Below are positions 35,204 through 42,801 of a stretch of DNA of 64,000 nucleotides, one piece after another; position 1 is the stretch's first letter; each line of letters begins with the position of its first letter. The position numbers and the translations under genes are program-made. Under the pieces are notes generated by a model. It was not told the origin of the DNA. It ran no database searches and was given only the letters and a program-made list of their open reading frames with translations. Origin of the DNA: Actinomyces sp. 432 (GTDB lineage: Bacteria > Actinomycetota > Actinomycetes > Actinomycetales > Actinomycetaceae); contig NZ_CP025249.1 of NCBI RefSeq assembly GCF_009930875.1, forward strand, positions 806,001 through 870,000, in the 5' to 3' direction.

Positions 35204-35640
35204 GGGCTCTTCGTGTCTGTGGGTGTGGGGGTTTGAGCTGGGGCTGTTGGTGTTGGTTGTGCTCGGGGCCCTGTTTGACGAGAACCGGCCCATCAGGCGG
35301 TTGTGTTCGGGTGTAGGAGGTCGTCCGCGCCAGACCGAGAACGACCTCCGCGCGGCGAAAACGACCTCACACGCCCGAGAACGTCCCCAGTGCGGCGAAT
35401 ACGTCCTCGTGGGCCCGAAACCCTCCACGATGTGGAGGGTGTGGGGCGAATGAGGTCGTATTCGGTCGGCGGCGGGTGGTCGACTACGACCTCACACGCC
35501 CGAAAACGACCTCATCTGCCCGAGAACGGCCCTCGAGCGCGATCGCCACACCAAACCCCCAAACGCGAAGCGCCAGTACAGGCGAGCGGCGACGTCGGGA
35601 TCCGGCGTGGACGCCGGGGTGCGGCGCCGTCGGGCTGGGG
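35204..35640. other. Convergent intergenic region with 20-bp repeats
   Basis: 437 bp between the converging MiaE-like and TSUP genes, without a gene. Most of it is the 20-bp-period array described separately, with a small hairpin at 35421-35439. Confidence 0.5.
35321..35545. repeat. 20-bp-period tandem repeat array with inverted half
   Basis: Units of the form ACGACCTCnnnnGCCCGARA begin at 35321 (diverged), 35341, 35361, 35381 and 35401. After the hairpin CCCTCCAC-GAT-GTGGAGGG (35421-35439) one inverted unit follows (about 35443-35465). Three direct units then resume at 35486, 35506 and 35526. There are no unique spacers, so it is not CRISPR. Function unknown. Confidence 0.75.
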
Positions 35641-36390
35641 TCAGAACCCGAGCAGCAGCCAGACGGTCAGCACCAGCCCGCCCACCACGACGGCGGCGTG
35701 AATCACCCGCTCTGGAATGAGACGCTGAATCAGGGGCGCCGCGTAGCCTCCGGCGAAGGAGCCGGCGCCGACGGCGAGTGCCGCGCCCCAGTTGACTTCG
35801 CCGTGCACGATGAACAGCACCGCCGCCGAGAAGTTCGACAGCGTCAGCATGGGGGTCTTCATGACGACGGCGGCGTGTGTGTTCATGGGCGTGCCCAGGG
35901 TGCACAAGGCGAAGAACAGAACCCCCGCACCGGCGCCGAAGTAGCCACTGTACACAGTGATTGCCGCCAGTAGGGCGAGGAAGGCGGGCGCCGGCAGACG
36001 ATATTCGGTTGCGCCCTGCCGCAGTCGGGGGCTGAGGGCTACCAAGGCGGTGGCGAGCAGCACCAGCCAGGGCACGACGGCCTCGAATACGCCAGGCGGG
36101 GCCACGAGCAGCAGCGCCCCGCCCGCGAGACCGCCGACGACGGCGATGAGCGCCTGCGGGAGCAGCGGGTAGTAGCGGATCTGTCTCAGCCGATCCCAGG
36201 AAGTGATGAGCGAACCGATCCCTGCGGGGATGAGACTGACCGTATTGGAGGCGTTGGCCACCACCGGCGGCACCCCCAGAGCCAGCATCGCCGGGTAGGA
36301 CACGAGCGAGGCCATCCCCACCAAGTAGCCGACGATGCCGGCGGCCACGCCGGCGAGGAATAGTAGGGCGTAGGCGATCACGGGCGACAT
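35641..36390 (-). CDS. TauE/SafE (TSUP) family membrane permease
   Basis: 249-residue permease with about eight helices, beginning MSPVIAYALLFLAGVAAGIV and including the repeat-like pair NASNTVSLIPAG and VVMKTPMLTLSNFSAAVLF. The family exports or takes up sulfite, sulfoacetate and other organosulfur anions; substrate is unknown. The frame is open 62 codons further upstream, but this is hydrophilic, non-conserved sequence, so the ATG at 36390 is taken. It is divergent from the small Cys protein gene. Confidence 0.85.
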   Translation of the reverse strand: MSPVIAYALLFLAGVAAGIVGYLVGMASLVSYPAMLALGVPPVVANASNTVSLIPAGIGSLITSWDRLRQIRYYPLLPQALIAVVGGLAGGALLLVAPPGVFEAVVPWLVLLATALVALSPRLRQGATEYRLPAPAFLALLAAITVYSGYFGAGAGVLFFALCTLGTPMNTHAAVVMKTPMLTLSNFSAAVLFIVHGEVNWGAALAVGAGSFAGGYAAPLIQRLIPERVIHAAVVVGGLVLTVWLLLGF

Positions 36391-36606
36391 CGCGGTAAAT
36401 GGTAGCTGTAACGTGCAGGGGTGCCGCGGGCAGGGCGCGGTGCGTGTGCGTGTGTGGGACCCGCAGGGCGCAGAAGTGTGAGGCATGATACGTGCGGGGC
36501 TCATGCCGGGGGCGCCAATGCTCCGCGGGGAGCCCGCTGGCGAAGCGGATTCGCGCAGCTCAGACAGATTCAACAATCAGCAGTCCTGATGCTGAAAGGG
36601 GACCAT

Positions 36607-36831
36607 ATGTTCGTTCGTCGTGAGGCAATTGCCGTCCGCTGTGACCATGAGGGGTGCGACCGCATGGTTGCGCACCGGGTGGTCGACACCGTACACGACC
36701 CGGATGGCACGGCAATTGAGCGCGTGCTCGCGTTGAGCTACACCGAGCAGGACGCATTGCGTGCGGCCGAACGCGACGGCTTCAAGATTATGGGGGACCA
36801 CGTCTTCTGCGAGAAGCACGACCGGTTGTAA
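36607..36831 (+). CDS. Small Cys/His-containing protein of unknown function
   Basis: 74-residue protein that I do not recognise. It has Cys-x4-Cys (RCDHEGCDRM) near the start and a final CEKH, with further His residues, so it might hold a zinc ion. A clear ribosome site AAAGGGG stands before the ATG at 36607, favouring it over the upstream ATG at 36589. No membrane segment or signal. It is divergent from the TSUP permease gene and faces the secreted PKD protein gene. Confidence 0.6.
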   Translation: MFVRREAIAVRCDHEGCDRMVAHRVVDTVHDPDGTAIERVLALSYTEQDALRAAERDGFKIMGDHVFCEKHDRL

Positions 36832-36861
36832 GCGGAACGCCGGCGCCAAGTGGTGCTGCTT

Positions 36862-37692
36862 TTAGTGTCCTTGGGTGGTTTCGGCTTGGTCGGTGAGGTA
36901 GGTGATGGTGCGGACGATGTTGTATGGGGTGGTGGTGTTGGTGGTGGTGATGGTTCCGGTGATGGGGGTGGTGGTGCCGCCTGCGGGGGTGTAGGTGGCT
37001 TTCCAGGTGGTGGTGAGGGTGGTGGTTACGTCTTGGGCGGTGTGGGTGTAGCGGTGGGTGTTGGTCTGGCCCGGCCAGGGGGCTCCGGGGTCGGTGGTTG
37101 TGGTGGTGGTGCCGTCGCCCCAGTTCCAGGTGTAGGTGGTGGGGGTGGCGTGGATGGTGACGGGGGTGCCGGCGATGGTGGTGGTTAGTACCTGGGTGTC
37201 GGGGCTGGTGTAGGTGATGAAGTCCTTGGTTAGTAGTACTTCTGGGCCTGGGGGCTGGCGGGTGATGCCGGAGCCGTCGGCTAGGAGGGTGGCTGCGTCG
37301 GTGGCGGTGACGGTGGTGACCGTGGTGGTGCCCTGGGCGGGTGCTGCCTGGGGGGCGTCTAGGCACTTGAACATGAAGGGGCGTACGCCGGCGGGGGAGG
37401 ACATGGTGCCGTAGGGGCACTGGTGGGTGGGTGGCCCGTACTCGTAGGTTCTGCCGTTGTCCTGCGCGGGGGCGGGGTTGGCGTAGTAGCCCCCGCCGAC
37501 CGGCGCGCCCGGGGTGGAGTAGACCACCTCGTAGGACGTCCTACCCGTAACAGTCACAGAATTACCGTGTGATTCGGTATGGTAATCTGTCGAAGGCGGA
37601 GAGGCGGCGGCGGTTGAACTTACGAATGCCATCAAATAAAATGTCGCCACGATCGCCGTGGTCCGGCGGAATATAGTTAAATGAACTCTCAT
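36862..37692 (-). CDS. Secreted Thr-rich protein with PKD-like domain
   Basis: 276-residue exported protein. A signal peptide (basic start, hydrophobic 12-25, Ala-rich cleavage near 30) is followed by a central region with Cys and Tyr/Pro. The C-terminal PKD-like segment (YTWNWGDGTTTT, then THRYTHTAQDV and TWKATY) lies at about 175-235, and the tail is Thr-rich. PKD domains mediate adhesion or protein contact at the surface. There is no sorting signal, so it is released or held by a partner. It overlaps the preceding lipoprotein gene by 4 bp, which suggests the two act together. Its 5' end is AT-rich compared with the 3' end. Confidence 0.72.
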   Translation of the reverse strand: MRVHLTIFRRTTAIVATFYLMAFVSSTAAASPPSTDYHTESHGNSVTVTGRTSYEVVYSTPGAPVGGGYYANPAPAQDNGRTYEYGPPTHQCPYGTMSSPAGVRPFMFKCLDAPQAAPAQGTTTVTTVTATDAATLLADGSGITRQPPGPEVLLTKDFITYTSPDTQVLTTTIAGTPVTIHATPTTYTWNWGDGTTTTTTDPGAPWPGQTNTHRYTHTAQDVTTTLTTTWKATYTPAGGTTTPITGTITTTNTTTPYNIVRTITYLTDQAETTQGH

Positions 37693-38405
37693 TTGGAATC
37701 TCCTGCGTCTTCGATGTCGACGATTTCTACGCTCCACGTCGAGTTCTTCCAGAGCATCTGAATTAGAAGGATTTCGTCTGCCCCTTCGGTATGCGTGACC
37801 TCTACTCCGTCTCCGGAATGTGTTGAGTGGACGTCGAAGCTTGTTTTTGCGCGTACGACGTAGCGGTTGGGGTCGTCCTGGTCGGTCCACCACTCCAGGG
37901 GGGTGATCTCCTGCTCCCACGGGTCTGCCCACCCGCCTGCGTCGTGCAGTTCGGTGGCGTTGGTAATGACGTTGTTGCAGAATTCGCAGTTGTCGTCGCT
38001 CATCTTCTTCCAGGCGTCCAGGTCGCCGGTGGCGTAGACGTACGGGTAGAGGTTGAGGAAGTATGTGGCTGCCTGGGCTGCGCCGTCGGGGGTGAACTCG
38101 GGGGTGTAGGCCTGGGGCTTGTCCATGGCCAGGGCGGTGGCCCTGGCGGCGGCCTGCTGGGGTGAGAGCGTGGGTGTAGCGCTAGCGCTGGCTGTGGCGG
38201 GTGGGGTCCAGGTGGGGGTGTAGGTGGTGCGGTTGGCGGCGTGTGAGCAGCCGGCGCCTAGTAGGGCGAGGCAGATGGCCAGTGCGCCGGCTCGGCGCAG
38301 GTGATCCGCTCGGCGCGCAGGTTTCGGCGCATGGGGGTGTGCGGCAGCGGCGCGGGCCTGGTGGTGGCGGGTGCTGGCGTGTGGCTTGCTTGGGTGTGTG
38401 GGCAT
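37689..38405 (-). CDS. Secreted lipoprotein, DUF6318-like
   Basis: 238-residue lipoprotein with an unusually long basic N-region and lipobox LGAGC (Cys53). A Thr/Pro/Ser linker is followed by a globular domain (about 95-238). That domain has YTPEFTPDGAAQAATYFLNL, two Cys in NCEFCNNVI, and a C-terminal strand pair with LWKNSTWSVEIVDIED. It resembles the DUF6318 family of Actinomyces and Micrococcales, of unknown role. The next gene starts inside its stop codon. Translation from a later start codon is possible because no good ribosome site lies at 38405. Confidence 0.7.
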   Translation of the reverse strand: MPTHPSKPHASTRHHQARAAAAHPHAPKPARRADHLRRAGALAICLALLGAGCSHAANRTTYTPTWTPPATASASATPTLSPQQAAARATALAMDKPQAYTPEFTPDGAAQAATYFLNLYPYVYATGDLDAWKKMSDDNCEFCNNVITNATELHDAGGWADPWEQEITPLEWWTDQDDPNRYVVRAKTSFDVHSTHSGDGVEVTHTEGADEILLIQMLWKNSTWSVEIVDIEDAGDSK

Positions 38406-38745
38406 GTTGGGGGTGGCCTCCTCGCTGAGGACCCGGGCGGGACTTGCTGGGGCTTCGGCTTGGCGTTAACGCACGCAACCGTAGCGTGACCAACAGCCGC
38501 GGCGCTACTGGCTCCATCGCGCCTGTGGAAAACCCATCACATTCCGGGCAGGGCGGCGGCGTCAGCGGGTCGGCTGTGACGAAATAGATGGCGTCGCTGG
38601 CAGTGCCCGCCCGTAACGCATGCGGCGCACCAGACCACCGAGCGACTACCGGTACGCAAAGGTCGGCGCCCGTCTCCGTAGACGGGCGCCGACCTTGAGG
38701 CCTGAATCAGGCGCCGTTGATATGGCGCTACTCGCGGGGTCCGAG
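38406..38745. other. Intergenic region between DUF3107 and lipoprotein genes
   Basis: 340 bp in which both neighbours are on the minus strand. It contains the DUF3107 terminator (38659-38696) and should contain the promoter of the lipoprotein/PKD pair. No further gene is convincing. Confidence 0.4.
38659..38696. terminator. 17-bp perfect hairpin, terminator of DUF3107
   Basis: Perfect arms (38659-38675 and 38680-38696) with a 4-nt loop, 50 bp after the DUF3107 stop on the minus strand. Confidence 0.75.
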
Positions 38746-38961
38746 TCAGATGCCGAAGCCGACGCGGCGGGGAGAGGCCTCGCCGATCTCGATGTAGGCG
38801 AGCGAACCCGCCGGGATGAACACCTTGCGGCCCTTGTCATCAGTCAGGGTGACCGCGGAGGTAGCGGCGTCAGCCACGGCCGCGAGGACCTCCTCTTGGG
38901 AGGCGGAGGTCTCCAGCTGGAGCTCGCGAGTCGAGTGCTTGATTCCGATGGTGACCTGCAT
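38746..38961 (-). CDS. DUF3107 small protein
   Basis: 71-residue protein, MQVTIGIKHSTRELQLETSA at the start and AYIEIGEASPRRVGFGI at the end, matching the actinobacterial DUF3107 family (TB9.4, Rv3208A). Function is unknown, although the family is very widely conserved. AGGAG stands 6 nt before the ATG at 38961. It is followed by a strong hairpin. It is divergent from the AdnA-like gene, as expected from the mycobacterial gene order. Confidence 0.92.
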   Translation of the reverse strand: MQVTIGIKHSTRELQLETSASQEEVLAAVADAATSAVTLTDDKGRKVFIPAGSLAYIEIGEASPRRVGFGI

Positions 38962-39198
38962 GGGTACTCCTTGTGTCCAGGACTCGGGTCGCCTAAACCC
39001 GTGAAGGCAACGGCCCACGGTAGGGGTGTCTGTCCCGATCCTATGGGCCTTGCTGCCGCAAAGGCTTGCCCGGTCCGCCACAATCCGGGCCGTTTCGCGT
39101 CGCGCGGACAGCCAGATGTCCTCGCCCGCACCGATTCGATGTCCAGGTGACGCTAAGGGCGTTCCATTCACGTCGGACCCCCGTGGTGAGATGGATGC

Positions 39199-42100
39199 AT
39201 GTCCAGCCCCACCGGCGCCCCCCGCCTCCTACCCCCGCTCGCGCAGCCCCCACTTCCCGAGCCTGACGCCTCCGCTGCCCGGGTCCTCAGTCGTGCCGCA
39301 GACGGTGCGAACATCGTCGTTCTCGGCGCCCCGGGTACCGGCAAGACCACCACCGCTCTGCGCCTGCTGGTCGAGGCGGTAACCACCCGCCGCAAGGAAG
39401 CGGTCCTGCTCGCGCCCACACGGTCCCGTGCTGACCGGCTGCGTGAGCGCGCCTCCCACCTACTCAGCCTCGCCGGTGCCTCCTCAGGCACAGTCCGGGT
39501 ACGCACACCCGTCGGCCTGGCCCTGACGATCCTGACAACCTCGTTCACCCAGCGTCCCGACCCGCTGCCCGCCCCGGTCCTGCTCGCTGGGGCGGAGGAG
39601 GACGCCGCGCTGGCCGGGCTGGTGCCCGGGGCCGACTGGGGGGACCTGCCCGCCGAGGCCGTCGAGTCACGTGCCTTCCGCACCGAGCTGCGCAATCTGT
39701 TGGCCCGTGCCGGCGAACTCGGCGTCACCGCCGAGCAGCTCGCCGCTCTCGGCGCCGAGCTGGACGTCCCCATCTGGCGGCACGCCGCCCCGCTGCTGCG
39801 CACCTGGGACGCGCAGGGCCGCCCCAGCGCCGCCAACCGCTCCGCCGTTCGCAAGATGGACTCGGCCCGCCTGCAGGACCGCGCCCGCGAGGTCCTGGAA
39901 TCCTGGGGCGACGACGGCGTGAACGCGCCGCGTCCAGTTCCGGACGTTATCGTCGTCGACGACTACCAGGACTGCACCGCTGCCACCGCCCGTCTGCTGG
40001 CTGCCCTCGCCGCCCCCGACGCCGATGGTCACCGCGCTCAGATCGTTGCGCTGGGGGATCCCGACGCCGCCGTTGAGGTCTTCCGCGGCGGCAACCCCAG
40101 CCTGCTCAACGCCGCCGAGGATCGCTCCGGGCTCGCCGCCGAGCGCCTAACGCTGCGTACGGTCCACCGCGGCACACCCGCACTCGCCCAGGTGTGGGCC
40201 GCGCAGGCCGACCGCATCCCCATCACCGGCACCGCTACTCACCGGCACCCCGAGTACGTCAGCGGCCCGGCATCCGCCGCTGCGCCGCCCGCCGCCGGGA
40301 CAGATGCCGCGGCTGGAGATGCCCACGATGCTTCCGGAGCGGGTGCCATTGACGCAGCGCCCCAAAACACGCCCCAAGATACGACGCACGTGCAGGCGCT
40401 TCCGAGTGGTGTTGAGACCATCATCGCCTCCGGGCCGCTCCAGCAGACTGCCCAGATCGCTCGCATCCTGCGCGGCGAGCACGTCCACTACAACACCGCG
40501 TGGGACCAGATGGCCGTGATCGTCCGCTCCGCGAGCACCGCCCGCGCGGTCAGCCGAGAACTGCGCCACCACGGCGTTCCCCTGGCCTCCAGTACCCCGG
40601 CCGTGCTGCTGCGCGCCGAGCCGGCCGCGGCCGCCATCATCAACGCCTGTCGCGCCGCGCTGGCCGGCACCCTCGGGGACGCCGACACCCCACCCGAGTG
40701 GGCCACAGCCTTCGACCTGCTCACCAGCCCCCTGATTGGGCTGACCAACCTGGACCTGCGTCGGCTGCGGCGCCGCCTGCGCGCCGACCGGCCCGCCGAG
40801 GCCGGCCGGGATGAGAACCTGCTAGGCGTGCTGGCCAGTCCTGAGGCGGCCGCCGTCCTGGCCCGGGAACTGGCTGACGAGCCCCTGGCTGAGCAGGCCA
40901 TACGGCTCGAGCGCGCGGCCGGGGTCGTCGCCGTCCTGCGGCGGGTTGTAGACGCCGCCAGGGGAGGGCGCGTTGACGCCGAGGCACTGATGTGGGCTGC
41001 CTGGCAGGCCTCTCAGTGCGCGGAGACTTGGCGCGCCACGGCGCTTACACCGCGCACCTCCCGCTCCGCCGCACTCATGGCCGAGGCGGCGGAACATGAC
41101 CTGGACGTGGTCACCGTGCTGTTCAAACGCGCTGAGGTGTGGGCAGAGCGCCACCCCGGGGCCGCAGCAGGCGACTTCCTGAACGAGCTCGCGGCAGAGG
41201 TGCTGCCCTCGGACACGGTGGCCCCGCAAGGAATCCGCCCGCCCGGCGTCGCGGTCCTCCCCCCGGCCTCCGCGGCCGGAGCCCAGTGGGAGGTAGTGGT
41301 CGTCGCCGGGGTGGAGCGGGATGTGTGGCCCGATCTACGGCTGCGCGACGGAGTGACACACTCCGGCTTGCTGGTCGACGCCGTCACCGGCCGCCTCCCG
41401 CTCGTGGCCGACGGCAGGCGGGTGGCCGCACAAGATCCCGCCGAGGCCCGCAGTCAGGTCCGGGGCGACGAACGCCGCATGTTCCTCTCTGCCATCTCCC
41501 GCGCCAGTCGCCGTCTAGTGATTACCGCTGCCGCGGATGCCGACACCGCCCCCTCGGCGTTCCTGTTCGAGGTCGCCGCCGCTGCCGAGCAGAAGATCTT
41601 CAACGAGGACGGCGAGCTCAACCACGCCCCGGATGTTGCGGACCTGACCCTGCCGGGGCTCGTGGGGGAACTGCGCGCTGCAGCCATTGCCGGCCGCCTG
41701 GAGCAGGCCGACGCCGGCGCTCGCGCGCGCGGCCGTCAGGCCGAGCAGCTGCTGGCCGTACTCGCCCGCGACGGCGTCAGTGCCGCCGCACCCACCAACT
41801 GGGCCGGCCTGGGGCACCCGACCTCCACCGCGCCCCTGGTCGGCGCGGGTCAAGAGATCCGCATCAGTCCCTCCGACGTCGACGCGATCAGTAAGTGCCC
41901 GCTGAAATGGTTCCTGCAGCGCAACGGCGCCGGCACCGGCACCAGCGATGCCCAGGGGGTCGGCGTGCTCGTGCACGGCCTGGCCGAGCGCGCTGAACGG
42001 GAGGGGTTGCGCGGCGACGCGCTGCGCCAGGCCCTGGAGGACGCGTTGCCGGAGCTGGGTTACCCGGACACCTGGCTGGGTGGTCTTCAGCGGCAGCGCG

Positions 42101-42801
42101 TGCGCGACATGATTGACCGGCTCGACGCCTACCTCGGGTCGGTCACCGCCCCCGCCCTGGTGGAGCAGACGGTAGACGTCCATCTCGATTTGCCCGTCCC
42201 CCAGGACGACGAGGGGGAAAGCGCCGTTGTTGACGGTGGCGGGCCCGTAGCGGGCGGTGATGCCGGGTGCGTGGCCGACGCCGGGGCCGTGGCCAGCGAC
42301 GGTGAGTCCGTGACCGCGGGGGATCCGATCCCCGTTCGCATACGCGGGCGCATCGACCGCCTGGAGTTCCTCGATGGCACCCCGCCCGACGCATCCGCGG
42401 ACCGTGTGCTACCCGCCGGGCAGGGACAGCGCGTACGCGTCATCGACTTCAAGACCGGCATCAGCAAGCCAGACAAACCGAATTTCAACGCGCAGCTCGC
42501 CACCTACCGCATGGCGCTGTCCGCCCTCGGCTATGAGGTAGATGGCACCGGCCTCGCAGCGCTCGGCGTGGAGCCGCGCGTCACGAAGGATCGTGGTGTG
42601 TTCTTGGTGCCCGATGGACTGCTTCTCGCCTCCAGTCCCGATCCGGAAACCGGGAAGGAGTGGGATGTGGAGCTGCTCGCCCGCGCCGCGCTGGATATTT
42701 CCGGTGCCAGTCTCACCGCTCGCAGCGGTGGCCACTGTCGCGGGTGCTCCTTCAAGGCCAGTTGCCCCGTCAACCCCGAAGGAAGGAGAACCGTGGCATG
42801 A
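39199..42801 (+). CDS. adnA: AdnA-like helicase-nuclease subunit with Fe-S nuclease domain
   Basis: 1200-residue UvrD-like helicase fused to a PD-(D/E)XK nuclease, first subunit of the actinobacterial AdnAB-type complex that resects double-strand breaks. Walker A is GAPGTGKTTT (about 43-52); the DExx box region reads IVVDDYQDC. The nuclease domain has D1083 and K1085 in VIDFKTG. An AddB-like iron-sulfur cysteine set is C900 (KCPLKW), C1180, C1183 and C1189, the last three spaced C-x2-C-x5-C. The stop overlaps the second subunit start by 4 bp (ATGA). Assignment as A rather than B subunit rests on gene order. Confidence 0.88.
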   Translation: MSSPTGAPRLLPPLAQPPLPEPDASAARVLSRAADGANIVVLGAPGTGKTTTALRLLVEAVTTRRKEAVLLAPTRSRADRLRERASHLLSLAGASSGTVRVRTPVGLALTILTTSFTQRPDPLPAPVLLAGAEEDAALAGLVPGADWGDLPAEAVESRAFRTELRNLLARAGELGVTAEQLAALGAELDVPIWRHAAPLLRTWDAQGRPSAANRSAVRKMDSARLQDRAREVLESWGDDGVNAPRPVPDVIVVDDYQDCTAATARLLAALAAPDADGHRAQIVALGDPDAAVEVFRGGNPSLLNAAEDRSGLAAERLTLRTVHRGTPALAQVWAAQADRIPITGTATHRHPEYVSGPASAAAPPAAGTDAAAGDAHDASGAGAIDAAPQNTPQDTTHVQALPSGVETIIASGPLQQTAQIARILRGEHVHYNTAWDQMAVIVRSASTARAVSRELRHHGVPLASSTPAVLLRAEPAAAAIINACRAALAGTLGDADTPPEWATAFDLLTSPLIGLTNLDLRRLRRRLRADRPAEAGRDENLLGVLASPEAAAVLARELADEPLAEQAIRLERAAGVVAVLRRVVDAARGGRVDAEALMWAAWQASQCAETWRATALTPRTSRSAALMAEAAEHDLDVVTVLFKRAEVWAERHPGAAAGDFLNELAAEVLPSDTVAPQGIRPPGVAVLPPASAAGAQWEVVVVAGVERDVWPDLRLRDGVTHSGLLVDAVTGRLPLVADGRRVAAQDPAEARSQVRGDERRMFLSAISRASRRLVITAAADADTAPSAFLFEVAAAAEQKIFNEDGELNHAPDVADLTLPGLVGELRAAAIAGRLEQADAGARARGRQAEQLLAVLARDGVSAAAPTNWAGLGHPTSTAPLVGAGQEIRISPSDVDAISKCPLKWFLQRNGAGTGTSDAQGVGVLVHGLAERAEREGLRGDALRQALEDALPELGYPDTWLGGLQRQRVRDMIDRLDAYLGSVTAPALVEQTVDVHLDLPVPQDDEGESAVVDGGGPVAGGDAGCVADAGAVASDGESVTAGDPIPVRIRGRIDRLEFLDGTPPDASADRVLPAGQGQRVRVIDFKTGISKPDKPNFNAQLATYRMALSALGYEVDGTGLAALGVEPRVTKDRGVFLVPDGLLLASSPDPETGKEWDVELLARAALDISGASLTARSGGHCRGCSFKASCPVNPEGRRTVA

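Noticed and set aside
35321..35545. Possible CRISPR array
   Set aside because: Repeats are contiguous 20-bp units with no unique spacers, and no cas genes are present.
36850..37188. Gly-rich 112-residue open frame, PE-PGRS-like in look
   Set aside because: It is the complement of the Thr/Pro-rich end of the PKD protein gene; the Gly/Val pattern arises from ACC/ACN codons on the other strand.
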